A stretch of DNA of 64,000 bases, taken from Rothia similimucilaginosa. GTDB lineage: Bacteria; Actinomycetota; Actinomycetes; Actinomycetales; Micrococcaceae. This document shows, piece by piece, positions 56,338 to 64,000 of this stretch; within the stretch, counting starts at the first letter, position 1, and each line of letters opens with the position of its first letter. The stretch lies in the NCBI RefSeq assembly GCF_029850875.1, contig NZ_JAOVAM010000006.1, forward strand, positions 1 through 64,000. Reading direction: 5' to 3'. Below the pieces are notes generated by a model. It was not told the origin of the DNA. It made no database searches and worked only from the letters and a program-made list of their open reading frames with translations. A program made the position numbers and the translations under genes.

Positions 56338-59300
56338 CTACCGTTCGACACCCGGCGCAAAGAGCTCACGCACATCCTCAGCCGTCACCGCCGCGGAGGC
56401 GAACTCGCCCTCACCGACCACCGCATCGAAGAGCGCAGCCTTCGAGTCCTTGAGCTGCATGACCTTCTCCTCAATCGTGCCCTCGGCGACCAGACGGTAG
56501 ACATGCACCTCCTTGTCCTGGCCGATGCGGTGAATACGGTCCACCGCCTGCTGCTCGGCGGCGGGGTTCCACCACGGATCCATGATGAACACGTGGTCCG
56601 CCTCGGTCAGGTTCAGGCCGAAACCGCCAGCCTTAAGCGAAATGAGGAACACTGGCTCCTGACCGCTCGTGAACGCCTCGATGACCTCGGCGCGGTTGCG
56701 GGTCGAACCGTCCAGGTACAGGTGACCGATGCCCTCCTCCGCCAGGCGTGCCGAAATGCTCTTCAGATAGCCGGTGAACTGGCTGAACACCAGCACGCGG
56801 TGGCCCTTCTCGAGCAGGTTGGGTAGCTGCTGCACCAGGTAGTCGCGCTTGACCGACGACACCCCGGCGTAGGCTTCTGGGTCAATCAGCGCGGCATCAA
56901 GCGCCAGACGGCGAAGCAGGGTCAGCGACTGGAAGATCGTGAACCGGTTCTTGTCCATATCCTCCAGCAGACCCAGCACCTTCTGACGTTCACGCTGCAG
57001 ATGCGTGTCATAGATGCGGCGGTGACCGGGAGCCAGCGGCAGGTTCACGCGCGTATCGTTCTTCGCCGGCAGCTCTGCTGCCACCAGCTCCTTGGTGCGG
57101 CGTAGCATGAGCGGGCGGATGCGCCGGCGCAGACGAGCAGCCGTCGCCGCGGCGTGCGCCGGGTCCTCACCGGACTCCGCCGGGCGAGCGTACAGGTCAC
57201 GGAACGCACGGGCGGAGGGGAACAGGCCGTCCGCCACAATTGCCAGCAGCGCCCACAGCTCCATGAGGTTGTTCTCAATGGGTGTGCCGGTCATCGCAAT
57301 CTTGGTGCGGGCGGGCATTGCGCGGGCGATGGACCAGGCGCGGGTGCCGGTGTTTTTGACGAATTGCGCCTCGTCCAGCAGGAGCGCACCCCAGCCTTCG
57401 GGGGCGGACTGCTCGCCCGTGAATTCATCAACGGTGCGGCCCAGCGTGCGGGCGTAACCGGTGTATGAGTCCTCGTCCATGCGTAGCAGCGTGTAACTGG
57501 TCAGTACCAGGTGTGCCCCAGCGATGCGCTCAGCCAGCGGGGTTTTACCGGCGGTGGTTTCGGTAATAGTCACGACCTTTGCCTCGGGCAGGAAGCGTGT
57601 CGTCTCCGCCGCCCAATTGGTGATGACGGAGGTCGGCGCAACCACGAGGAAAGGCATAAACGGCTCGATGCTCTCGCCGCGCTTTGCGGCACGTTCGGAG
57701 ACTGCACGATGCTCCTCAATTGCGTGGGCGAGCAGGGCGAGAGCCTGCACGGTCTTACCCAGACCCATATCGTCGGCGAGAATACCGCCCAGACGCTGCT
57801 CGTACAGGAACGACAGCCACTGGAAACCCTCCACCTGGTAGGGGCGTAGGGTCGCCTGTAGACCGGTGGGTACCGGGCGGTGAGCAATAACCCAGCCGGA
57901 AGCCTTCTGGGATGCGGGGGAATCCTGAGTTCCCTTGTCAGAGGGTTTTTCAGTGCTCTCTTTGGCATCCTCCAGGCCCTCAACCAGCTCCAGTAGCGAA
58001 CGTACCTGGGCATCCCACCGCGCGGTCGTATGTACGCTCGCCGCCAGTGACTCCAGTTCAGAGAACAACCCCGCCTGGTGGCGGTTAATGCGTAGCTCAC
58101 CGCCCGCGTCGTCGAGTTCGCGAGCCTCCGCAATGAGGGTGCGCAGGGTCTTAAACTCGGGTCGACGCAGCGAGAAGTATGTGCCGTTACCGAGCAGGAT
58201 ACGGTCCGCCCCGCGATCTAGCGCCTCAAAAATCTGTGCGAATGGCACGGTCCAATGATTGACCTTTACCGCAATGCCCAGGCCGAACCAGTCGCGAGAA
58301 TTGCCCTCGCTCACGATGATTTCAATGAGCGCGTCAGTTGCCTCCACGAACTGTGGCGGGGTGCCGTTAAAACGTACCTGAACAGCGGAAACACGGCGAA
58401 GCTTCGGCAGAATTGCGCTGAGTAACTCGCGGGTTTCCCACCCTTCGATGCGGCGCTCCTCCAGCCCGGAAAGTGCTGGGTGGGCGGCAAGAATGGCGCG
58501 CACCGAACGCAGTACGCGCGCCTCAAAACGCTCATCGCGAACCTCGCCACCCTCTTCACCGGGGTAACCGAAAACGGGCAGGGACTGCACATCGGAACCG
58601 GCCGCAGGATTCTGCGCGCTTGCCTCCTCGGTGCTGTCCTCAACGAAGGGGTTCAACGGGTATTCCCAATGCCAGCTCAGCTGTGCGTCGTGGCGTACCT
58701 GCTTGTCAAAGCTGATGTCAAGCACCAGATGCGGCGGCTTCACGCGCGGCAGCCCCAGCGCTGGATCGGGGGTTAGCGAGGGAATAGAACGGCTGAGCGC
58801 GGGCAGGTATTCCTTCTGGAACGTGGCGCGTTCCGCGGCGGGAATATGCACGGTTCCGGCGCTAATGAGCGATTCGGAGGCGGCATCGAGTGGCTCGACC
58901 AAGGGGATAAGCGCCAGCTCCATACCCTCGGGCAGTTCCGGTACGGCGGGGGAGGAACGCACCCGTTCACCCTGTGCCGGGTTAATCTGTGCGTGGTGAT
59001 TCTGCGCCGGGTTGATGGTCGGGGCAGAGAGCTCAGCAGATACCTCCCGCGCGTCCTTTTGCACGAAAGATTCGCGGCCCACTTCATCCAGCGCGCCGGG
59101 GCGGGTGGTTTTCCAGTGCACCGCCTTTGCCGCCTGCTCGTACTCCTGCTGAGCGAGCCCGCCCAGGGCAAAGAAACCGGTACGTGGGGTGCCGATGGGG
59201 TGGCAGTGTGCGGCGGGCAGCCAGAGCTGGCGCAGCAATTCGCCTTCGCGTCCTTCCCAGCTGAGCGCCGCTTGAAGTTGCAGGCCGGCGCCTTCTGCGT

Positions 59301-60420
59301 GCTTCTCAGCGCTGGCGTGCAGGCGCACCTGCGCCGGGCTCAGTACGGCGTAGTTCACTTCGCGACCTTTGATCAGCAGGGGTAGACCAATATCCTCCGC
59401 GCGGGCGAGTACGTCCCAGAGCAGAGTGGATGCAGATGCGCTCATCGAGATCCAGTCGCGGTGTGAGGAATACATGTTCTGCCAGGGGCGGGCAATCGAG
59501 TAGAGCTCGGCGAAGAATCGTTCGTGTTCGGGGTAGATTTCGTGCCGTCCGACGGGTCCGCCCACGCTGGAGGCGAAGGTTTCCCAGCTGAGTCCGCCCT
59601 TGATCCAGCGCCCGGTCTTGGACGCCATGAGCGGGCGGGCGAGCAGGTTAATGCTGGGGGTTGCGCCGGGCATATTGCGGCCGCGCGCGTAGGATCCGGA
59701 GACGCTCAGCGAGAAATCCAGGGCGCCGCTCACGCGTATGGAGTCAATGCCCGCAAGGTCCTGACGTGCGGAAAGAACGGAGGAAAGGTTACGGCGCCAG
59801 GCAGAAATCTTGGAGATGGAACTATCGAGCACGGTAGGGGAAGATCCCAGGTCGTTGAGCGCAAAGCTTCCCTGAGGGTTTTCGGGCTCGGTAGTTTCCA
59901 CCTCAGGTGCGGGTAGCTTCGCCGCGGTGGTGAGTGCACCGGAGGCGCGCAGTGCCGCGAGCGGATCGGCGGACTTCTTCACCTCTACCACGTCCTTAGC
60001 GTTGGTCGCGGGCACGCCGACCGGTCCGGGGTGTTCGCTGAGTGCCTTTTTCGCTACGGAGGCGCGGTCGAGCGCGGTGAGCATGAGTGCTACGGCGTGC
60101 TTGCAATCGGTGAGCACGGGGCAGGTGCAACGGGCGGTGAAGGTTGCGGACCCGCTGACGGCGGGGAAGAAGCGAACGGTCACTTCGTAGGGGATGATGG
60201 TACTTCCGTTGACGAGCCCGGTGAGGGTGTGCTCATCTTCGTCGTAGTTGTAGCGGATGACTTCGCGGTTGCGCTGGTAGGTGACACCGCGCTGGTAGGT
60301 GCGGTGCCCAGCCTGGCGAATGATCTGCGGTACGGTGACGGGAATTTCGGGGAAGGGGTTGTTGGCGCTCACCAGCTCATTATCGCGTATCGTGTGGGTT
60401 TGTGCCTTGTCGCCGGTCAT
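56338..60420 (-). CDS. SWIM-domain SNF2-family helicase
   Basis: 1360 aa. N-terminal SWIM zinc domain with CTC at 98-100 and CKH at 106-108 (C-x-C-x5-C-x-H). A long middle region of about 750 residues follows with no strong family mark. The C-terminal third is a complete Snf2 motor: GGILADDMGLGKTVQALALL (motif I), LLLDEAQFVKN (II), MTGTPIENNLMELWAL (III), SLKAGGFGLNLTEADHVFIM (V) and DRIHRIGQ (VI). Bacterial members are thought to remodel nucleic-acid complexes, often in repair. No ribosome-binding site of quality is seen before the ATG. Single gene. Confidence 0.93.
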   Translation of the reverse strand: MTGDKAQTHTIRDNELVSANNPFPEIPVTVPQIIRQAGHRTYQRGVTYQRNREVIRYNYDEDEHTLTGLVNGSTIIPYEVTVRFFPAVSGSATFTARCTCPVLTDCKHAVALMLTALDRASVAKKALSEHPGPVGVPATNAKDVVEVKKSADPLAALRASGALTTAAKLPAPEVETTEPENPQGSFALNDLGSSPTVLDSSISKISAWRRNLSSVLSARQDLAGIDSIRVSGALDFSLSVSGSYARGRNMPGATPSINLLARPLMASKTGRWIKGGLSWETFASSVGGPVGRHEIYPEHERFFAELYSIARPWQNMYSSHRDWISMSASASTLLWDVLARAEDIGLPLLIKGREVNYAVLSPAQVRLHASAEKHAEGAGLQLQAALSWEGREGELLRQLWLPAAHCHPIGTPRTGFFALGGLAQQEYEQAAKAVHWKTTRPGALDEVGRESFVQKDAREVSAELSAPTINPAQNHHAQINPAQGERVRSSPAVPELPEGMELALIPLVEPLDAASESLISAGTVHIPAAERATFQKEYLPALSRSIPSLTPDPALGLPRVKPPHLVLDISFDKQVRHDAQLSWHWEYPLNPFVEDSTEEASAQNPAAGSDVQSLPVFGYPGEEGGEVRDERFEARVLRSVRAILAAHPALSGLEERRIEGWETRELLSAILPKLRRVSAVQVRFNGTPPQFVEATDALIEIIVSEGNSRDWFGLGIAVKVNHWTVPFAQIFEALDRGADRILLGNGTYFSLRRPEFKTLRTLIAEARELDDAGGELRINRHQAGLFSELESLAASVHTTARWDAQVRSLLELVEGLEDAKESTEKPSDKGTQDSPASQKASGWVIAHRPVPTGLQATLRPYQVEGFQWLSFLYEQRLGGILADDMGLGKTVQALALLAHAIEEHRAVSERAAKRGESIEPFMPFLVVAPTSVITNWAAETTRFLPEAKVVTITETTAGKTPLAERIAGAHLVLTSYTLLRMDEDSYTGYARTLGRTVDEFTGEQSAPEGWGALLLDEAQFVKNTGTRAWSIARAMPARTKIAMTGTPIENNLMELWALLAIVADGLFPSARAFRDLYARPAESGEDPAHAAATAARLRRRIRPLMLRRTKELVAAELPAKNDTRVNLPLAPGHRRIYDTHLQRERQKVLGLLEDMDKNRFTIFQSLTLLRRLALDAALIDPEAYAGVSSVKRDYLVQQLPNLLEKGHRVLVFSQFTGYLKSISARLAEEGIGHLYLDGSTRNRAEVIEAFTSGQEPVFLISLKAGGFGLNLTEADHVFIMDPWWNPAAEQQAVDRIHRIGQDKEVHVYRLVAEGTIEEKVMQLKDSKAALFDAVVGEGEFASAAVTAEDVRELFAPGVER

Positions 60421-60822
60421 TTGATAGCAGCTGGTGGCTGGGGCGACTATTGAGCGGTGGTATGGGGCGTATTTCGTATTTTTGGTGGGGAGTTTTTAAT
60501 GCATAAAAACACCGGTATTCACATAAGACATTCCGCATAGTATCAAAATTTCCTCCATTTAAAACGTTCTCACAAGCCAAAATGCTAATACTCTAAATCT
60601 CTTTCAAAAAACGCTTTACTTAACTTGAGAAGATGCTGTAAGCTAAACCCAGCTTCAAGAGTTTCGACTGATAAGCTCCGACTATGGTCGAACGCCAACC
60701 CCATGTTCACGGGTGGCTCGGATGACGAAGCGGTTTGTATTCACCACCGGAATAACCGGAGGTAATTGGTACAGACAAGAGCAACGCGAAAGGATCGCGC
60801 CACTCACGGCGCAGGTTGTCAT
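60421..60822. other. AT-rich divergent spacer before VapBC-like pair
   Basis: About 400 bp; AT-rich from 60480 to 60660. The antitoxin frame is open back to 60766 through a TTG. No promoter or palindrome is convincing. Confidence 0.45.
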
Positions 60823-61050
60823 ATGTACAACGGCTCTGCAACCGAAGCAGCAATCTCTCTGAACCCCTCCCGCTCCTACCAGGAAAGCCTGCGTGCCGCA
60901 GCTGTCCCCGCGCGAGGCGGATACACCGCAGTCAGCATTGACGATTACTCCCGCATTTCTTCTAAGCGCGACGAGTTCCTGAACTTCCTTCTTCTGCCGA
61001 ACCCCGAGGGTATCCCCGCTATTGAGTACGCCGGTCTGCGTGTAGCGTAG
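60823..61050 (+). CDS. putative antitoxin of VapBC-like pair
   Basis: 75 aa from ATG at 60823 (weak AGG upstream; the frame extends to a TTG at 60766). The segment GGYTAVSIDDYSRISSKRDEF-LNFLLLPNPEG resembles the C-terminal half of Phd/YefM-type antitoxins (VAVSLDDYERL...FL). The usual N-terminal DNA-binding half is short or diverged. Its position 10 nt before a PIN-domain gene supports an antitoxin role; sequence alone would not prove it. Confidence 0.6.
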   Translation: MYNGSATEAAISLNPSRSYQESLRAAAVPARGGYTAVSIDDYSRISSKRDEFLNFLLLPNPEGIPAIEYAGLRVA

Positions 61051-61060
61051 CATTAGGAGT

Positions 61061-61495
61061 ATGAATTTCTCCGGTATGCTCCTGGACTCCGACGTTTTGG
61101 CAGAGATCCGTAAGGCGGATCCTGACCCCGCCGTGGTCGCTTTTCTACGCCGCCGCTCGTTCCGACATATGTACATTTCTGTGCTGAGTATTGGCGAGCT
61201 GAAGGGTCTGTACCCCTACCCGGAAACTGATCGTTGGATTACCGAACTTCTTGAGCGATTTGGCGACCACGTTATTAATGTGGATGCGCGTGTGAGCCTC
61301 GAGTGGGCTGGTCGTCAGGCGCCGCTCGGCGTGCATGCCGTGGGTCGTGATGATGCCGGTCCGTTGCCTACCGCCGCCCTGGAGGGTCTGATGGCGGCGA
61401 GCGCGAGTGCTTATGATTTGGAGCTGATTTCTTCTAAAGCTCAGGTGTACCGCGCCTGGGGTGTTCAGGCTTCCAACCCGTGGACTGAGGAGTAA
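61061..61495 (+). CDS. PIN-domain toxin, VapC/FitB type
   Basis: 144 aa. PIN RNase with LLDSDVLAEIRKAD (first catalytic Asp), YISVLSIGELKGLY (Glu of the second motif), and a distal LMAASASAYDLELISSK strand that keeps part of the third acidic site. The conserved Asp expected in the T-x-D-x-D-F motif is not clear here. Relatives cleave tRNA or rRNA to arrest growth. The AGGAG site lies in the 10-nt gap behind the antitoxin gene. A terminator follows. Confidence 0.82.
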   Translation: MNFSGMLLDSDVLAEIRKADPDPAVVAFLRRRSFRHMYISVLSIGELKGLYPYPETDRWITELLERFGDHVINVDARVSLEWAGRQAPLGVHAVGRDDAGPLPTAALEGLMAASASAYDLELISSKAQVYRAWGVQASNPWTEE

Positions 61496-61546
61496 AACTT
61501 TGCCGGATACGCGTCCTTGCGTGCATCCCTGTGCGAATAGTTGTGA

Positions 61547-61584
61547 GAACCCGCTTTTGAGTGTTATTTCGAAGGCGGGTTTCG
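61547..61584 (+). terminator. terminator of VapBC-like operon
   Basis: AACCCGC pairs with GCGGGTT, extended by TTTTGA / TTCGAA-like partial pairing, followed by a T-rich stretch (TTTCGTTGTT). Confidence 0.7.
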
Positions 61585-61613
61585 TTGTTAATTCGTGGCA
61601 TGATTGAAGGACG

Positions 61614-64000
61614 ATGAAAAGCACCTCACCTATCTCGCGTTATTCCATGCCCATGCCTCTGTGGCTTCAGGGTGTTGTTGAGCTAATTGTTACTGCCCTG
61701 TGCTCTGCTGTTGCAGTGTTTGCGGCGATGTCTGCCGTGTGGGCGACCAAGGGTTTTGGCGACATGGAGTTCTCCTCCGTGGCCGCCATGTCGGCGCACC
61801 TGTGGCTTCTGATTCACGGTGTTCCTTTAGACCTTACGGCAGCTTTTGGTGCTTCTACCGGCACGATGACGCTGGTGCCTCTGGGTTTGAGTATTCTGCC
61901 TCTGATGCTCTGTTATCGTTCGGGTCGTCGCCTGGCGCGCGCCTCGTATGAGGGCGAGTTTTTGATTCCGGTGCTGTCTGGTTCGGTCACCTATGCGCTG
62001 ATTAGTTCGGCGATGTACGGTTGGGCGAGCCCGCATCCGCAGCCTCTTCATGCGTTGAATGCTGCCCTGGTGCCTTTGGGTATTGTGGTGGCTGGTCTGA
62101 TGTGGGGCGGCTACCGTGAGGCGCGTTCGCTCTCGCGCATGGTGGGGGTTGATACCGCGGAACAGATTTCGCAGATGAGTCAGTATTCGCGTTGGGCGGG
62201 TTCGTACGCCTGGGCTGTGGTGCGTGCTGCGGTGGTTGCTTTTGTTGCGCTGATTGGTCTGGGTGCGGTGCTTTTGGGCATCGGTATTTTGGCGGGTTGG
62301 TCGCAGATTATTGCCACCTACCAGGAGCTGCACGCGGGTGCTGTGGGTGATACTGCGGTGACTCTGCTGCAGCTGGGTTTCTTGCCAAACCTGGTGATTT
62401 ATGCGATGGCATGGTCGACCGGTGCCGGTTTCTCTTTTGGTGCGGGCACCTCGGTTGGTTTGACCAGTAGTGATGCTGGTACTTTGCCGATCCTTCCGAT
62501 TTTGGGTGCTGTGCCCGAGTCGATGGGTGCATTCGGTCTGGTGGGTCTGCTGGTGCCGCTGGGTGCCGGTGCGATTGCTGGCTGGTGGTTCTTGCGTGAG
62601 GGTGAGGATCACCTGGATGAGTGGGTTGCTCTGAAGGTTCCGTTCCGCCCGCTGTCTGCGCTGATTTCTGCCGTGGTGCTGGGCGTGATGACCGGTATTC
62701 TGACCTCGTTTGGTGCCCTATGGTTGGGCTGGATTTCGTACGGTTCTCTGGGTATTGGCCGTTTTACGGAGGTTGGTGCTGAGCCGCTGACCTTTGCGGT
62801 GCATACCGCGTTGACTGTGGGTGCAGGCGTGACTTTCGGTATGTTGCTGAGCCGCGCCCTGGTGCCGGATAGCAGTCGTGAGCTGCCTCGTTTTGCGGAT
62901 GAGAGCCCGAACCTGGGTGAGCGTCTGATGAGTTTTACTGCCTCGACCCGTGAGCATTTTGCACGGGGTCGTGAGCGTTTTGCGCAGCGTCGTGAGCAGC
63001 GTGCCCAGGAGCGCGCGGAGCGTGCGCAGCGTGAGGCTGAGGAAGCCGCCGAACGTGAAGCTGCAGAGCGTGAAGCTGAGGAGGTGGCACGCGTGCAGAC
63101 TTCTGAGAACGTTGTTGAGGCCGAGCTGTCTATGGTATCTGAGCAGTCTGTTGTATCTGAGGTGGCGACCGGTCATGTTCCGGTGCATCCGCAGGAGCCT
63201 GTGGTTGCCGTCCCGGTGGAGGCAACTGAGCAGCTAGCGCAGCGTGCGGCGGCGGACGCTTTCGCTGAGATTATTGCAGAGCGCGAAGAGGCAGCTGAAG
63301 AGCCTGTAGAAGCAGAATCCACTGCGAACGCTGCACAGGATTCTGTCTCCGAAGAAGCTACTACTGAAGAGAGCTCCGCTGAGGAGTACGAGCCTATTGA
63401 GGCCGTTCAGCAGGTCGGTGACCTGGACTCTGCGCATGCTGAGGATTACGAGAGTATCGAAGCATCTGTTGAGCCTGCCTCCAGCGAGCACGCTACTTAT
63501 GAACACACTGCCTATGATTCCGCTCTGTACGCTCATGACCCCTCCGATGAGGAGACCCGCGAGCTGATTCAGGAGCCCGTCTACGAGGCTACTGAACCTG
63601 TAGTAGTTGAGCGTGAGGGCGCTGTCGAAGAGCCCGCAGAGCAGGCGCCGCGTTCGAAGGGTCGCGCGAGCCGCATCATGGCGTACTTCGGCTTTGGTCT
63701 TGAGCAGCCCGCCGCAGCGCAGGATTCTGCTCGGGATCGTGCCGGCGACCACCGTGCGTATGAGCGTGAGCAGAAGCGCGAGGCGAAGAAGGCAGCTAAG
63801 GCGGCACGCAAGAAGCAGAAGAATGATTCAGAGCGCGACTTTGTGGATCGCGAGCTGGATGTTCTCTCTGCTGATCAGGCGATGAAGCGCATCTTTGGGG
63901 TCCGTAGCCAGACCGGCGTGCTTCCGCTGGTGACCGATGAGGCGTCTACCGTGGAGCTGTCCCCGCTGGATGTCAGCTCCTCGAAGTCCCAGGACTCTAG
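61614..64000 (+). CDS. DUF6350 membrane protein, 3' end outside window
   Basis: At least 795 codons, running off the window. It starts at ATG 61614 behind GAAGGACG. The first 420 residues contain about ten membrane helices; segments such as [34 protein letters not shown] and [10 protein letters not shown] match the actinobacterial DUF6350 family (sometimes called PerM-like, linked to cell division). The C-terminal 370 residues seen are a long soluble tail: first a basic coiled coil ([18 protein letters not shown]), then an acidic Glu/Ala/Ser-rich stretch, then a Lys-rich patch ([16 protein letters not shown]). The tail is much longer than I expect in the family. Confidence 0.82.
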   Translation, partial: MKSTSPISRYSMPMPLWLQGVVELIVTALCSAVAVFAAMSAVWATKGFGDMEFSSVAAMSAHLWLLIHGVPLDLTAAFGASTGTMTLVPLGLSILPLMLCYRSGRRLARASYEGEFLIPVLSGSVTYALISSAMYGWASPHPQPLHALNAALVPLGIVVAGLMWGGYREARSLSRMVGVDTAEQISQMSQYSRWAGSYAWAVVRAAVVAFVALIGLGAVLLGIGILAGWSQIIATYQELHAGAVGDTAVTLLQLGFLPNLVIYAMAWSTGAGFSFGAGTSVGLTSSDAGTLPILPILGAVPESMGAFGLVGLLVPLGAGAIAGWWFLREGEDHLDEWVALKVPFRPLSALISAVVLGVMTGILTSFGALWLGWISYGSLGIGRFTEVGAEPLTFAVHTALTVGAGVTFGMLLSRALVPDSSRELPRFADESPNLGERLMSFTASTREHFARGRERFAQRREQRAQERAERAQREAEEAAEREAAEREAEEVARVQTSENVVEAELSMVSEQSVVSEVATGHVPVHPQEPVVAVPVEATEQLAQRAAADAFAEIIAEREEAAEEPVEAESTANAAQDSVSEEATTEESSAEEYEPIEAVQQVGDLDSAHAEDYESIEASVEPASSEHATYEHTAYDSALYAHDPSDEETRELIQEPVYEATEPVVVEREGAVEEPAEQAPRSKGRASRIMAYFGFGLEQPAAAQDSARDRAGDHRAYEREQKREAKKAAKAARKKQKNDSERDFVDRELDVLSADQAMKRIFGVRSQTGVLPLVTDEASTVELSPLDVSSSKSQDS

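Noticed and set aside
60682-61176. Minus-strand frame opposite the VapBC-like pair
   Set aside because: Antisense to two plausible plus-strand genes and without recognisable motifs.

Overview
This window reads as chromosomal DNA of a high-GC actinobacterium of the Micrococcaceae, most likely a Rothia. The basis is the HspR/HAIR-regulated dnaK-grpE-dnaJ-hspR locus, the dUMP-forming type of dCTP deaminase, DUF4235 and DUF6350 proteins, zinc-free versions of L28/L33/S14, and many probably leaderless starts. The genus is my inference from protein character, not from a database search. There is no transposase, integrase, phage module or CRISPR array.

Layout. 1-2,700: the 3' end of a 5S rRNA, a broken DUF6891-like gene carrying a frameshift and an in-frame TGA, a membrane-anchored DsbA-like thioredoxin and tRNA-Thr. 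2,800-9,300: an OafA-type O-acyltransferase with a C9 tract at its 5' end, an SGNH hydrolase, rpmB-rpmG-rpsN behind a long leader, an HU gene and a repeat-bearing lipoprotein. 9,500-20,200: a thioredoxin/NHL protein, small membrane proteins, a methyltransferase, a MauE-thioredoxin fusion, the thiE-thiO-thiS-thiG-thiF thiazole cluster (minus strand) and tRNA-Gly with a partly duplicated 3' flank. 20,300-32,500: dcd, an HprK-like/PqqD-like protein, two MFS exporters, a TPP riboswitch driving an ECF thiamine-precursor transporter (ykoEDC type), pabC, and a P-loop kinase/LMW-phosphatase pair. 32,600-40,000: an accessory island of four diverged pentapeptide-repeat paralogues, with a 35-residue hydrophobic peptide gene between the second and third. 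40,600-45,000: the heat-shock locus. 45,100-64,000: trmB, a DoxX protein, two CycA-like amino-acid permeases, an unrecognised 520-aa protein, tex, an aldo/keto reductase, a SWIM-SNF2 helicase, a VapBC-like pair and a DUF6350 membrane protein running off the window.

Thiamine logic: the thiazole branch is encoded here, while the only TPP riboswitch seen controls precursor uptake. Heat-shock logic: two HAIR operators sit at the dnaK promoter and a degenerate third at dnaJ, with the repressor gene hspR closing the cluster.

Most noteworthy: (1) a dispersed hairpin element, seven copies, whose core pairs change in a compensatory way and whose outer arms differ between copies yet are self-complementary; (2) the pentapeptide paralogue array; (3) the hidden 35-residue peptide gene, whose ribosome-binding site is locked in a hairpin like a type I toxin; (4) a UGA replacing a conserved cysteine in the DUF6891-like gene.
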